DNA of 64,000 nt from Dyella silvae. Its GTDB lineage: Bacteria; Pseudomonadota; Gammaproteobacteria; Xanthomonadales; Rhodanobacteraceae. A program made the position numbers and the translations under genes. Position 1 is the first letter of the stretch; each line of letters starts with the position of its first letter. Positions 40,853-49,967 of this stretch are shown here, piece by piece. The DNA lies in the NCBI RefSeq assembly GCF_026421305.1, contig NZ_JAPJBQ010000002.1, positions 186,001-250,000 on the forward strand. Direction: 5' to 3'. Below the pieces are notes generated by a model. That model did not search any database. It saw only the letters and a program-made list of their open reading frames with translations, and had not been told where the DNA came from.

Positions 40853-42889
40853 GTGACGAAGCAACTCAATGTGGTCATTATCGATATGCAGCCAATCACC
40901 CCGGCGGTGGGTGGCGGGCGGCAGCGCTTACTCGGGCTTTATCACGCCCTCGGGCCCAATATTGCTGCCACTTATGTCGGAAGTTACGACTGGCAGGGTG
41001 AGCCCAAGCGCGAACACCAGCTCACTACCGGGCTGCGGGAGATTGTGGTTCCGCTGAGCGATGCTCATCATGCCGCCGCCAAGGCGGCATCCGATCGTAT
41101 ACATGGCCGGGTGGTTATCGATTGCCTCTTTCCGAAACAAGTTCATCTCTCGCCTGAGTTTCTCACGGTGGCGCGTGAGCACATGGCCAAAGCCGATGTC
41201 GTGGTCTTCTCCCATCCGTGGGCGTTCCCCCCGCTCGCTGATTCCCTTTCTCCCGCGCAACTGGTGGTGTACGACTCGCAAAACGTCGAGGCGGTTCTGC
41301 GAACGGATCTGCTTGGCGATCTGACTGAAGCAGCGGATGTCTTGCAGACGGTAGTCGAAGCTGAGTACGACCTTTGCCGGCGGGCAGATTTGATCCTCAC
41401 GTGTTCGCACGATGATCGGCAAACATTTGCAGCACTTTTCGATCTGCCCATGTCGAAGTTGCGCATCGTTCCAAATGGGATTTTCGCCTTCGATGCAGCG
41501 CCGGCGAATAAACAAACGCGAGCAGCTGCGAAAGCCGAGCTTGGGTTAGATCAGTCGGTATGTATTTTTGTGGGCAGCAACTACGGCCCCAACAATGATG
41601 CCGCGCACTACATAGCCACAGAGCTCGCCACACGGTTTGCCGACGTGTGCTTTGCCATTGTCGGGGGGTGCAATGCAGCACTGCAGCAGGTGCCGATTCC
41701 CGGGAACGTAAGGACGCTCGGTGTGCTGGATGAGGCCGAAAAGCGTTTATGGCTTACGGCTGCGGATGTGTCGCTCAATCCGTTGTCCCAGGGTTCGGGA
41801 ACCAGCATAAAGATGTTTGACTTCATGGCGGCTGGTGTTCCGGTGCTTACGACGGCGCCGGGTGCGCGCGGCATCATTCAGACGGGAAGGGCGGCGTTTC
41901 GGCTCGCGTCTCGTACACAGACGCCTAAGGCACTACGGGAGCTGCTGGCTCATGCGGAGCAGCGTGATGAGTTGGCAGGGAATGCGCGCAAGCTTGTCGA
42001 AAATCACTACGCATGGGAACGCATTTCGCCTCGCACAGGAATGCTTCTACGCGCTTTCTATGCCGCCAAGCACGAGGGACGGAAGTCGTTTTCCGTCATT
42101 ATTCCCAGTTATGAAAGGCCCGGTCACCTCGATAGGTTGTTCGAACGCCTGGAGGCTCAGACAGAGCGGAGCTTTGAAGTCATTGTGATCGATCAGTCGG
42201 CCTCGCCCTGGCATGGCTCGACTAAGCCCTGGACCTTTCAGCTCACCTACGTACATTCGCCCGTAAAAGGGGCAGTGGTGTCACGTAACACCGGAGGAGA
42301 ACTGGCCACCGGTGCGGTGATCGCATTTACGGATGACGATTGTGAGCCGCTGCCCGACTGGCTGCGCCACGCATTGAGGCTCCTGGAGCAGCCCGATGTG
42401 GTCGGAATAGAAGGACGAGTCGAATCGGACCACTTGGATGATCCCGAGTGGCGCTCTGTCAGCAACGTCAATTTCGCCGGGCTCGGCTTCATGACCGCGA
42501 ACCTGCTCGTGCGCAATGAAGTGTTTCAAGCCCTCGACGGCTTCGACCTGGCTTTCGACGAGCCACATTTTCGCGAAGACACTGAGTTTGGCTGGCGTAT
42601 GCAGACTTTGGGGAACGTCCCGTACAGTAACGACGTCAGAGTGTTCCATCCTGCGCATCGTAGAGACCAGGTTCGTGAATCGTCTGCCGAGCGAAACAAG
42701 TTCTTCGAGAAAGATGCTCTGTTGTACCGAAAGCACCGCGGGCGCTATATCGAACTTCTGTTGGCCGAAGGGCATTGGCAGAATACGCCCGGCTTCTGGG
42801 AGAATTTTGAGCGCGGTGCCAACAAGTACGCCGTCGAGTTGGGCGAGGAGCTCATGCAGTATCGGGACCTGTATCGGGCCACCTTGTAG
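40853..42889 (+). CDS. Bifunctional glycosyltransferase, GT4 fused to GT2
   Basis: 678 residues. Residues 1-405 are a GT4 enzyme (AVGGGRQRLLGLYHAL, VVYDSQNVEA, IVPNGI, FVGSNYGPNND, SQGSGTSIKMFDFMAAGVPV). Residues about 412-640 are a GT-A GT2 enzyme (FSVIIPSYERPGHLDRLF, VSRNTGGELATGAVIAFTDDDCEP with the metal-binding Asp cluster at 494-496, and HFREDTEFGWRM). Fused transferases can build a two-sugar repeat with alternating linkages. The GTG start has GGTAGGGC upstream; it lies 55 bases after the previous transferase. Last gene of the plus-strand O-antigen operon. Confidence 0.92.
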   Translation: MTKQLNVVIIDMQPITPAVGGGRQRLLGLYHALGPNIAATYVGSYDWQGEPKREHQLTTGLREIVVPLSDAHHAAAKAASDRIHGRVVIDCLFPKQVHLSPEFLTVAREHMAKADVVVFSHPWAFPPLADSLSPAQLVVYDSQNVEAVLRTDLLGDLTEAADVLQTVVEAEYDLCRRADLILTCSHDDRQTFAALFDLPMSKLRIVPNGIFAFDAAPANKQTRAAAKAELGLDQSVCIFVGSNYGPNNDAAHYIATELATRFADVCFAIVGGCNAALQQVPIPGNVRTLGVLDEAEKRLWLTAADVSLNPLSQGSGTSIKMFDFMAAGVPVLTTAPGARGIIQTGRAAFRLASRTQTPKALRELLAHAEQRDELAGNARKLVENHYAWERISPRTGMLLRAFYAAKHEGRKSFSVIIPSYERPGHLDRLFERLEAQTERSFEVIVIDQSASPWHGSTKPWTFQLTYVHSPVKGAVVSRNTGGELATGAVIAFTDDDCEPLPDWLRHALRLLEQPDVVGIEGRVESDHLDDPEWRSVSNVNFAGLGFMTANLLVRNEVFQALDGFDLAFDEPHFREDTEFGWRMQTLGNVPYSNDVRVFHPAHRRDQVRESSAERNKFFEKDALLYRKHRGRYIELLLAEGHWQNTPGFWENFERGANKYAVELGEELMQYRDLYRATL

Positions 42890-43227
42890 CCTGTCCTACA
42901 TCTCCGGCGCTGTTCCAATCGACATAACGGAAGCCCCATAGACGGGTCGATAACGATCACGAAGGAATGACTGAGTCGACCTCTGCGTCAGACCATCGAT
43001 GTGCTCCGGCATCGTCATCCTTTGGCTAAGAGCATCCGACGACGCGTGTGTCCTCGCGGGACGCTTGATCATTTGATGTGTTTTGGCAATCGGCGCTTGC
43101 TGGCACCGCTCAAAATCTGGTCGCCGCCAATCTGAATAGTCAGTGGTACCCGCACAGTTGGTGGTTTCTGAGCAAATGGCTCAGGACGGAGGGATTCTTG
43201 GCATCATTCGATGCCAAGAATCTGTCG
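42890..43227. other. Intergenic stretch between convergent transferase genes
   Basis: About 338 bases. It holds the hairpin at 43193-43222. A short frame from 43078 runs antisense into the GT-C-like gene and has no ribosome-binding site; I do not call it. No IS end or clear gene remnant could be proved. Confidence 0.4.
43193..43222. terminator. Perfect 13-bp hairpin after the GT-C-like gene
   Basis: GATTCTTGGCATC and GATGCCAAGAATC with a four-base loop, starting five bases beyond the stop of the minus-strand membrane transferase. There is no T-run on either strand, so it may protect the 3' end or assist factor-dependent termination. Confidence 0.6.
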
Positions 43228-45243
43228 TCAATCTCCGATGTCGACCTTCGACAGCGAAATGGAGAGGCGACGAGAGTCGCCTGCGGGATACCCGAGATCC
43301 GCAGGAAGTTTGATCTCGTTACCCTGAGTTAACTTGATGAGCAACTGGCCATTGGTCGCTTCCAGGCAGCGAGACGGCACGACCACCTTATAGGGCTTGA
43401 TGGCGTCGCTTGTTACGTCGAAGTTCGCGGCCTGGCAGTCGTTGATCGTCACGTTGGTGGGCAAATGCTTGTAACCATCGAATGCTCTCAACCAAAGAGT
43501 GACGCTCAGGTCGCTCTTGGGGACATTCAAGGGAATCGCTATCAACGATTCTTGACCTACGGCCCACGTGCCCCACGACTCGGGCTGTGCAAACCCTGAC
43601 TTCAGGACAAGTTGACCAAGACCGCTTGTTGTGGGGTAGACAGATGAATGGGTGCCATAGACGCACCGATGTTTGCCCGCGAGCACTTCGCCGGCCCCGG
43701 CCTTTGCCGCTGGCCCAGCGGGCCGTCCGTTCGGGAAGGCAATCGCTGCATTAAGTCCGCAGACGGATGCAATCGACTCACCCGGGCGGGCGACGGTCAA
43801 CATGACGAAGCCCGATTCATCAGTTGATGGGACACTGACTGTCTGGGGGCCATCCCACCCTTCTGTGCCCCGGATCCTTTCGTACAGGATCTCCGCGTCC
43901 CAAGGTATCAGCCTTGGTGCATTCTGGATAAAGAAATTGGCTGCTGGCTGGAGGCGGAGATAATAGACATTCGCCGGAAGACCGGCGAGCCGAATCGTCC
44001 AAAGCAGCTGAAAGCAAAGCGCAGCCACGCACAGGCTCATGAGGTGCCGTGACTTTGGACTCAGCTCCGCCATCATGAACGTCGATAGCGCAATGAAGGG
44101 AGCAATGAGCCAGGTCGAATAACGAATGGGGCCCATCGAGCCGGCGTTCCAGTTGATCTGTGCGAGTGTGGGCAGGGCCGCCAAAGTGCATGCCAGAATT
44201 GCTCCGGCGACGCATAACATCGTACTTCTGCGGCCTTTCTCCCGATAGAAATAGCAGGCCGTGAGAATGGGGATAAAAAGTGCGATGGGCGACCAGAAGA
44301 AAAGCCCCTGATTGGGATCGACAAACACTGACAAAAGCCTGGACAGGCTGATCAGTGATCTATCCAGGTAACCACCGCCAGCGATAAGGCTGAATACTCT
44401 GAATTTCCAGAAGTAGAAGAGGAATGGCGCGGCGAAAACCAGTGCGCCTGGAAGCAGACGCAGACCTAGTCGGACGGTTTGCTGGATCCGTTCCGCACCG
44501 GACCGCCATATGGTCACCAGATCCCAGATACCAAACGGCACGATAAAGAAGATGACCGATGGATTCTGCCAGGAGGCCATGGCCAGGCTTACGAACGCGA
44601 ATCTGCGCGCGCCTCGAAGCATCGCTACAAAGGAGCAGAATGCGAGGCTGGCCGTAAAGACCTCTGGGTGCGGCCAGTTGATGTAGTAGATACCGACCGT
44701 CAGCAACAGAACCGCGAGCGTCGTGAGATATACCGCGGGCTGCAGGCGAAGCCAGCGCTGTGCAAACAGAGCGGCACCGACCAACAAAAAAGTGTTGAAA
44801 ACAATAAACGCGTTAAGAGGGTTCAGCCCGAACAGCTTCAATAGCCAGAAAAAGGGCGCGCTTAGTGCGGCGTACCCAAAGAAGTGGCAGCCATAAATTT
44901 TACCGTCGCGCGAGGTATAGAGGCATGCCTGTCCGGTTGGCTTTGATGAGAGCACCTTGCCCAGCTCTTCGCTCGAAGCCTTGTCGAGGACTTGAGTGCG
45001 TCCAGGCGCTGCCTGAATCTTATTAAGGTAAGCCAGGTCACGCAGGTTAAGCGCCGGACCATGCCCTTTCGCAAAAGACATGAGTTGGAGGAAGTACTCT
45101 TTTCCATCGCCATACATCGCGGGAGTAGCGACGGCCGCAAAACCCAGCGAGATCACGAGGATGATCCACGGAAGCCAGCCGGCCGGGTTCTCGCGTGTTG
45201 GCTTCGAGTGAATCAACCCTCCAATCATTCGGTCACCGTGCAT
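43228..45243 (-). CDS. Polytopic GT-C-like membrane glycosyltransferase
   Basis: 671 residues with about 10 TM segments in the first ~415, then a soluble beta-rich domain of about 250 residues. The first periplasmic loop has YGDGKEY with Asp46 and Glu49, the place where GT-C enzymes keep a catalytic acid. Other loops contain INWPHPEVF and MGPIRYSTW. The C-terminal domain includes QPESWGTWAVGQ, resembling sugar-binding beta-sandwiches fused to GT-C proteins. Probably uses a polyprenyl-phosphate sugar in the periplasm. Its start overlaps the SMR-like gene by 11 bases; an ATG five codons later is also possible. No characterised close relative recognised. Confidence 0.75.
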   Translation of the reverse strand: MHGDRMIGGLIHSKPTRENPAGWLPWIILVISLGFAAVATPAMYGDGKEYFLQLMSFAKGHGPALNLRDLAYLNKIQAAPGRTQVLDKASSEELGKVLSSKPTGQACLYTSRDGKIYGCHFFGYAALSAPFFWLLKLFGLNPLNAFIVFNTFLLVGAALFAQRWLRLQPAVYLTTLAVLLLTVGIYYINWPHPEVFTASLAFCSFVAMLRGARRFAFVSLAMASWQNPSVIFFIVPFGIWDLVTIWRSGAERIQQTVRLGLRLLPGALVFAAPFLFYFWKFRVFSLIAGGGYLDRSLISLSRLLSVFVDPNQGLFFWSPIALFIPILTACYFYREKGRRSTMLCVAGAILACTLAALPTLAQINWNAGSMGPIRYSTWLIAPFIALSTFMMAELSPKSRHLMSLCVAALCFQLLWTIRLAGLPANVYYLRLQPAANFFIQNAPRLIPWDAEILYERIRGTEGWDGPQTVSVPSTDESGFVMLTVARPGESIASVCGLNAAIAFPNGRPAGPAAKAGAGEVLAGKHRCVYGTHSSVYPTTSGLGQLVLKSGFAQPESWGTWAVGQESLIAIPLNVPKSDLSVTLWLRAFDGYKHLPTNVTINDCQAANFDVTSDAIKPYKVVVPSRCLEATNGQLLIKLTQGNEIKLPADLGYPAGDSRRLSISLSKVDIGD

Positions 45244-45595
45244 GCGAGGCGGCGAGCGTGATCAGGCCAGTCGCAATGAAGCCAAGCGCAATAAGGTCAA
45301 GTGCGGTGGCCTTGCTATCCGTTGCCGAGTTGGAGAACGCAAGCCAGGTCAGGAGAATCTGCGTGCCGAAGGTAATGATCGCGTAGGCGACAAAGGGGGG
45401 CAGTTTTCGCAGGATGACTGCGTAGAGCACGAACGAGCCGCCGTAAAGAACCAGTGCGCCACCACCATGGGTCATTGCGCTTCGATTAATCAGCGCGGCC
45501 CCGTCGCCTGAGGTCGACGCGCTTCTGAGCAGGAGTGTCGCACCGGTATTGGCCAGAATGGCCAATAGCATCTGGATAATGGTGAATGGTGTCAT
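45233..45595 (-). CDS. SMR-fold small membrane protein (flippase-like)
   Basis: 120 residues, four TM helices, of the small multidrug resistance/ArnE-F fold. Segment LLAILANTGATLLLRSA aligns with the first helix of EmrE (ILAEVIGTTLMKFS), but the essential Glu14 position is Asn here. LPPFVAYAIITFGTQILL matches the third helix region. Without that Glu a proton-coupled drug exporter is unlikely; a lipid-linked-sugar flippase, as for ArnE/ArnF, suits the position between a UbiA-type and a GT-C-type gene. 58 bases downstream of the UbiA gene, 11-base overlap with the GT-C gene. Confidence 0.82.
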   Translation of the reverse strand: MTPFTIIQMLLAILANTGATLLLRSASTSGDGAALINRSAMTHGGGALVLYGGSFVLYAVILRKLPPFVAYAIITFGTQILLTWLAFSNSATDSKATALDLIALGFIATGLITLAASHAR

Positions 45596-45653
45596 TCAGC
45601 GTCGCTCGCTTTGCATGTGTTGATTCGGCGACATCGTTAGCCGCCGGCGTACA

Positions 45654-47102
45654 TCAGTGAATGGTGGCCAGTACCGCTACGATGGCGCCAAGAACAAAGA
45701 TCACTCGGCTGGTTCTGTCCGTGGCGGCGAAGATGACCGGGTCATCGTGCATGGCGCCGCGATGGGCGATGATCCAGATTCGGCTGATCCAGTACAGAAG
45801 CATCGGGCACAGCATCCAGAGAAACTGTGGGTGCCTGTAGAGCTCCTCACTCGCCGTACTGTTGATGTACAGGGCGAGCACGAGCACGCTCAGATAGCCA
45901 CTGGCTCCGCCGAGCGATGCGAGAAGCTCATAGTCTGTGGTGAGGTAGCCGCGGCCATGGGCCTGGCTTATTCCCCGTTCTCGCTGAGAGTTCAATTCGG
46001 TGTAACGCTTCAGAATTGCCAGACTCAGGAAAAAGAACATCGAGAAGGCGAGCAACCAGAACGACGGAGCCACCCCAATGGCAGCGGCGCCCGCAATGAT
46101 GCGAATGGTGTAAAGCGCAGCCAACACCACCACATCCAACATGGCTATCTGCTTGAGCCGGAGCGAGTAGGCAGTCGTCAGTACGTAGTAAATCAGCAAG
46201 GTCAGGGCAAATTCCGGAGAGAGTGCCCATGCGCCGCCCAGAGACAACAGTGTCAGCAGAGGTGCGGCAATCATTCCGCCGAGGATGGGCAGATGGCCAG
46301 ATGCGAATGGTCTGTTCCGCTTGCGCGGGTGCCGTCGATCGGCGGTCAGGTCAAGAAGGTCATTGACCAGATAAACGCTGGAGGCACAGATGCCGAAAAG
46401 AAGGAAAGCTACGCCCGCGTGTACGACAGCAGAGGGTACGAGTAACAAGTGCGCGACCACGAGCGGTACAAACACGAGCAGGTTCTTAAGCCATTGATGA
46501 AGGCGAAGTGCCCTGATCCATGCCAGTGCGCTCGGGCGCTCCGCCTCGAGCTCATGGACCGCCTCGCATACCGTTGCGGCTTTCGCTGCCAGATCGCTGT
46601 TGGCATTGACGACATAGGCCTGGCGAGCGTGCTTCCAGACCTTCATGTCGCGAAGCTCGTTTCCAGCGTAGTCAAATCCTCGGCTGCCAAAGCGAGCCAC
46701 AAGTGCCTCGGCCTTATGTGACCCAGCGAGATTCCGATCACCGTCACTAGCCATGACTTCTTCAAACAGCCCGAGCTCGGACGCTACGGAGTCGGCCAGG
46801 AGTCTGTCTGAAGCCGTGCAGAGCACGCGCGGACGCGAGTCCGTTGTCCGGAGAAGCTCAAGGACGCGCTGGTCGTACGGAAGGTTGGCGTTGTCGAGGG
46901 CGACGCGATGGGCGATTTCGCGCTTCAACTGGGCCCTGCCGCGCATAAGCCAGACAGGCACCAGCAGAGATAGCCAAGGGGCTTTTCCAAGCATCGCCAA
47001 TAAAGATTCAAGCAAAAGGTCACTGCGCAGCAGCGTGCCATCGAGATCGACACATAGTGGAACAGTGGCCGGCGCTTCTTGCGCATGGGGAGATGTCTTC
47101 AA
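45654..47102 (-). CDS. HAD-UbiA fusion, polyprenyl-phosphate phosphoribosyltransferase-like
   Basis: 482 residues. Residues about 15-190 are a HAD phosphatase (LCVDLDGTLLRSD, LCTASD, SHKAEAL, YAGNELRDMKVW). Residues about 195-482 are a UbiA integral membrane transferase. Its first Asp motif is NDLLDLTADRRHPRKRNRP, close to that of decaprenyl-phosphate phosphoribosyltransferase (Rv3806c type) rather than quinone-type UbiA; the second region is YSLRLKQIAMLDVVVLA. Likely reaction: 5-phosphoribose from PRPP to polyprenyl phosphate, then dephosphorylation by the HAD part; inference. TTG start directly after a strong GGAGGA; no nearer ATG preserves the HAD domain. First gene of a three-gene cassette. 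Confidence 0.85.
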   Translation of the reverse strand: MKTSPHAQEAPATVPLCVDLDGTLLRSDLLLESLLAMLGKAPWLSLLVPVWLMRGRAQLKREIAHRVALDNANLPYDQRVLELLRTTDSRPRVLCTASDRLLADSVASELGLFEEVMASDGDRNLAGSHKAEALVARFGSRGFDYAGNELRDMKVWKHARQAYVVNANSDLAAKAATVCEAVHELEAERPSALAWIRALRLHQWLKNLLVFVPLVVAHLLLVPSAVVHAGVAFLLFGICASSVYLVNDLLDLTADRRHPRKRNRPFASGHLPILGGMIAAPLLTLLSLGGAWALSPEFALTLLIYYVLTTAYSLRLKQIAMLDVVVLAALYTIRIIAGAAAIGVAPSFWLLAFSMFFFLSLAILKRYTELNSQRERGISQAHGRGYLTTDYELLASLGGASGYLSVLVLALYINSTASEELYRHPQFLWMLCPMLLYWISRIWIIAHRGAMHDDPVIFAATDRTSRVIFVLGAIVAVLATIH

Positions 47103-47292
47103 GCTTCCTCCAGAAGAACATTTAGATCGCGTATGAACGATGCCGCAGTCGGGTTACGCCCATGAGGGCGATGGGTGGTGATCCGGGTCCCCTTTCTTTA
47201 GTCGCGGGCCGCCCTTTCAGGAGACCCTCCCACCATCTGGACCGCTCTGGGTCTTGCCACGTACTGGATTCAATCCGGTGCCGCCTCGTGTT

Positions 47293-48636
47293 TCACGAGG
47301 TAAGCAAATTGCCGATCTCTTTTGTGCGGCGCTCCATCAATGCCACGTCGCCACGGCTTTCCACATTGAGCCTTAGTAGCGGCTCGGTGTTTGAGCTACG
47401 CAAATTGAATCGCCAATCGCCGAAATCGGCACTCACACCATCAGTGTAGTCCACGGTGGGTTGGCTGCCTGCGTAGAAATCCATGACCTTCGCAATGGCG
47501 GCTTTGGCATCAGCGACTTTGAAATTGATTTCGCCACTGCACGGGAAGGCCGCCATACGATCCTCCACCATCTGGGCCAGAGACTGTCCCGTCGAAGAAA
47601 TCAGACTGGCGATCAGAAGCCAGGGGATCATCCCGGAGTCGCAATAGGCGAAGTCGCGGAAATAGTGATGCGCACTCATCTCGCCACCGTAGATGGCATT
47701 TTCGGAGCGCATCCGCTCTTTGATGAACGCATGGCCGGTCTTGCTCATCACCGGGATGCCGCCGGCGGCTTCCACCATCTCGATGGTGTTCCAGGTAAGG
47801 CGAGGGTCGTGGATGATCTTGGCGCCTGGGTGCTTGCGCAGCAGGGAGGCAGCCAGCAAGCCTACGAGGTAGTAGCCTTCGATGAAGCGGCCCGTGGCGT
47901 CGAAGAAGAAGCAACGATCGAAATCGCCATCCCAGGCCACACCAAAGTCGGCGCCACTGTCGATCACCGCTTTGGCGGTGTCATGGCGGCATTCGGGCAG
48001 CAGCGGATTGGGGATGCCGTTGGGAAAATTGCCGTCCGGCTGGTGGTGCACCCGGATGAATTCAAAGGGCAGGTGCGGAGCCAGCGCGTCGACCACCAGG
48101 CCAGCGCCGCCATTGCCGGCGTTGACGACAATCTTCAGTGGCTTGAGTGTGTCCCGCTCAAGATAGCCGAGCAGGTGTTCAACGAAGGCGGACCGATCAT
48201 GGTGCGTGCGCACGTTACCGGTCGGCGGCAGCTCGGGCACGGGCTGCTCGCAGGCGTCGCGAATCGCGAACAGGCCGGAGTCGCCGCTGATGGGGCGCGA
48301 GCCCTCACGCACCAGCTTCATGCCGTTGTAGTCCATGGGGTTATGGCTGGCGGTTACCATCACACCACCCGCTGCCTTCAGATGAGCTGTCTGAAAGTAG
48401 ACTTCTTCGGTACCGCCCACGCCGATGTCGATCACGTCGCGTCCGCCGCGGCGAAGACCTTCGGCCAGTGCAGACTGAAGGCCTGGGCTGCTTAGCCGCA
48501 CATCGCGACCAAGCACGACAGGGCCAGCATCGAGCTGGTTGGCCAGCGCAAAGCCGATGCGCTGGGCCAGTGTTTCGTCGAGTTCATCGGGAACCCGGCC
48601 GCGAATGTCATAGGCCTTGAAGCAACGCAGATCCAT
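47293..48636 (-). CDS. xanA: Phosphomannomutase / phosphoglucomutase
   Basis: 447 residues, alpha-D-phosphohexomutase family; supplies mannose-1-P (to GDP-mannose) and glucose-1-P (to dTDP-glucose). [14 protein letters not shown] at the start, phosphoserine loop [18 protein letters not shown], metal loop [15 protein letters not shown], sugar loop [11 protein letters not shown] and the C-terminal phosphate loop [21 protein letters not shown] lies before MDLRCFK; an earlier in-frame ATG lacks support. Stands alone beside etfA, far from xanB. Confidence 0.95.
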   Translation of the reverse strand: MDLRCFKAYDIRGRVPDELDETLAQRIGFALANQLDAGPVVLGRDVRLSSPGLQSALAEGLRRGGRDVIDIGVGGTEEVYFQTAHLKAAGGVMVTASHNPMDYNGMKLVREGSRPISGDSGLFAIRDACEQPVPELPPTGNVRTHHDRSAFVEHLLGYLERDTLKPLKIVVNAGNGGAGLVVDALAPHLPFEFIRVHHQPDGNFPNGIPNPLLPECRHDTAKAVIDSGADFGVAWDGDFDRCFFFDATGRFIEGYYLVGLLAASLLRKHPGAKIIHDPRLTWNTIEMVEAAGGIPVMSKTGHAFIKERMRSENAIYGGEMSAHHYFRDFAYCDSGMIPWLLIASLISSTGQSLAQMVEDRMAAFPCSGEINFKVADAKAAIAKVMDFYAGSQPTVDYTDGVSADFGDWRFNLRSSNTEPLLRLNVESRGDVALMERRTKEIGNLLTS

Positions 48637-49001
48637 TACAGCGACTTCCTTACAAGCGATCATCGGGGAGGCTGGCGTCGTCGTGGCCAACGCATCTTTT
48701 GGAGCTGGTCGTGTTGACTGCCTGTCGTGGGACAGGAGTCACGGCTCCCCGAGGTTGGCCGGGGAAAGGCCGTGCACACGTCAGCCCAAAGGCTAGAGTT
48801 TACCTGCTCCCCGGCGGGAGGGCATGCGCGGCAAGGCGGTAGAGGTCGCGCGCTTCACCAAGGGGGTAAGCGCATCGCAGGCGCCTGGGCGGGGCTTGCA
48901 ACGCGGCGCGCAGGTGCGGCGCGTCACCGGGCGACTTGGCCGGACCTCAGGGGTAGTGCCCAAGGGAGGTGGATTCCCCGCCCTTGGGCACCATGTGAAG
49001 A
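48637..49001. other. Gene-free stretch between xanA and etfA
   Basis: About 365 GC-rich bases. It holds the hairpin at 48956-48991 after etfA and must contain the xanA promoter, which I could not pin down. Short frames here look like chance. Confidence 0.4.
48956..48991 (-). terminator. 11-bp hairpin after etfA
   Basis: GTGCCCAAGGG and CCCTTGGGCAC, a perfect stem with a 14-base loop, begins 10 bases past the etfA stop on the minus strand. No T-run follows. Confidence 0.5.
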
Positions 49002-49946
49002 TCAGCCGATGGCTGCTTCCAGCTCCGGAATAATCTTGAACAGATCGCCCACGAGGCCGAGATCGGCGATCTCAAAAATCGGCGCTTCGCCATCCTTGTT
49101 GATTGCCACAATCGTGCCGGCATCCTTGATGCCCGTCAGATGCTGGATGGCGCCGGAGATGCCGATGGCCATGTACAGCTCAGGGGCGATGATCTTGCCC
49201 GTCTGGCCGACCTGCAGGTCGCTCGGCACGTAGCCTGCATCGACCGCAGCGCGCGAGGCACCCACGGCGGCGCCGATCTTGTCGGCGAACTTGAAGATGA
49301 TGTCGAAGTTCTCCTTCGACCCCACGCCGCGGCCGCCGGAGACCACCTTGCTGGCGCTCTGCAGGTCCGGGCGGTCGCTCTTGCCCGACTGCAGTTCGAC
49401 GAAGCGGGTGTGTGAGGGCAGGGCGACGTCGATGTTCAGTGCCTCGACCGGTGCGCTGTTGGCGCCAGTGGCGGCAGCGGCCCACGACGCGGTGCGGATG
49501 GTGGCGACCACCGTGCTACCCGCGTCGGCTTCGACGGTGATGATGGCGTTGCCCGCGTAGATGGGACGCTTGAAGGTGTGTGCACCTTCGACGCTCATGA
49601 CATCACTGACCTGCGCTACGCCGAGCAGTGCGGCGACGCGCGGCAACACGTCTTTGCCGAACGTGGTGGACGGAGCAAACACGTGGCTGTATCCGGCAGC
49701 GGCCTTGGCGATCTGCGGGGCCAGCACGGCGGCGAGCGGATGTGCGTTCTCTGCGCGGGCGATGGTGAGCACGCGGCTCACACCTTCGATCTTTGCAGCT
49801 TCGGCGGCGATGGCGTCGACGCTATCGGCCAGCACCAGCACGTCAATGGCTTCCGGCTTGATGGCTGCAGCGGCGCTCACGGCGCGCGCGGTGGAGGAAT
49901 TGAGTTTGCCGCCCAGGTGTTCGGCGATGACGAGGATCTTGCTCAT
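49002..49946 (-). CDS. etfA: Electron transfer flavoprotein alpha subunit
   Basis: 314 residues, binds FAD and passes electrons from acyl-CoA and other dehydrogenases to ETF-QO. The C-terminal FAD domain shows [49 protein letters not shown] and [23 protein letters not shown]. Downstream of etfB by 21 bases. In xanthomonads etfA is the housekeeping gene bordering the LPS cluster, as here. Confidence 0.97.
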   Translation of the reverse strand: MSKILVIAEHLGGKLNSSTARAVSAAAAIKPEAIDVLVLADSVDAIAAEAAKIEGVSRVLTIARAENAHPLAAVLAPQIAKAAAGYSHVFAPSTTFGKDVLPRVAALLGVAQVSDVMSVEGAHTFKRPIYAGNAIITVEADAGSTVVATIRTASWAAAATGANSAPVEALNIDVALPSHTRFVELQSGKSDRPDLQSASKVVSGGRGVGSKENFDIIFKFADKIGAAVGASRAAVDAGYVPSDLQVGQTGKIIAPELYMAIGISGAIQHLTGIKDAGTIVAINKDGEAPIFEIADLGLVGDLFKIIPELEAAIG

Positions 49947-49967
49947 GTCATGTCTCCGTGAGGCTGC

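Noticed and set aside
43078-43332. 84-codon frame next to the GT-C-like gene
   Set aside because: Overlaps the hairpin and the end of the minus-strand gene; no ribosome-binding site or family.
45233-45595. EmrE-like multidrug pump
   Set aside because: The essential Glu of helix 1 is Asn, and the context is lipid-linked sugar transfer.
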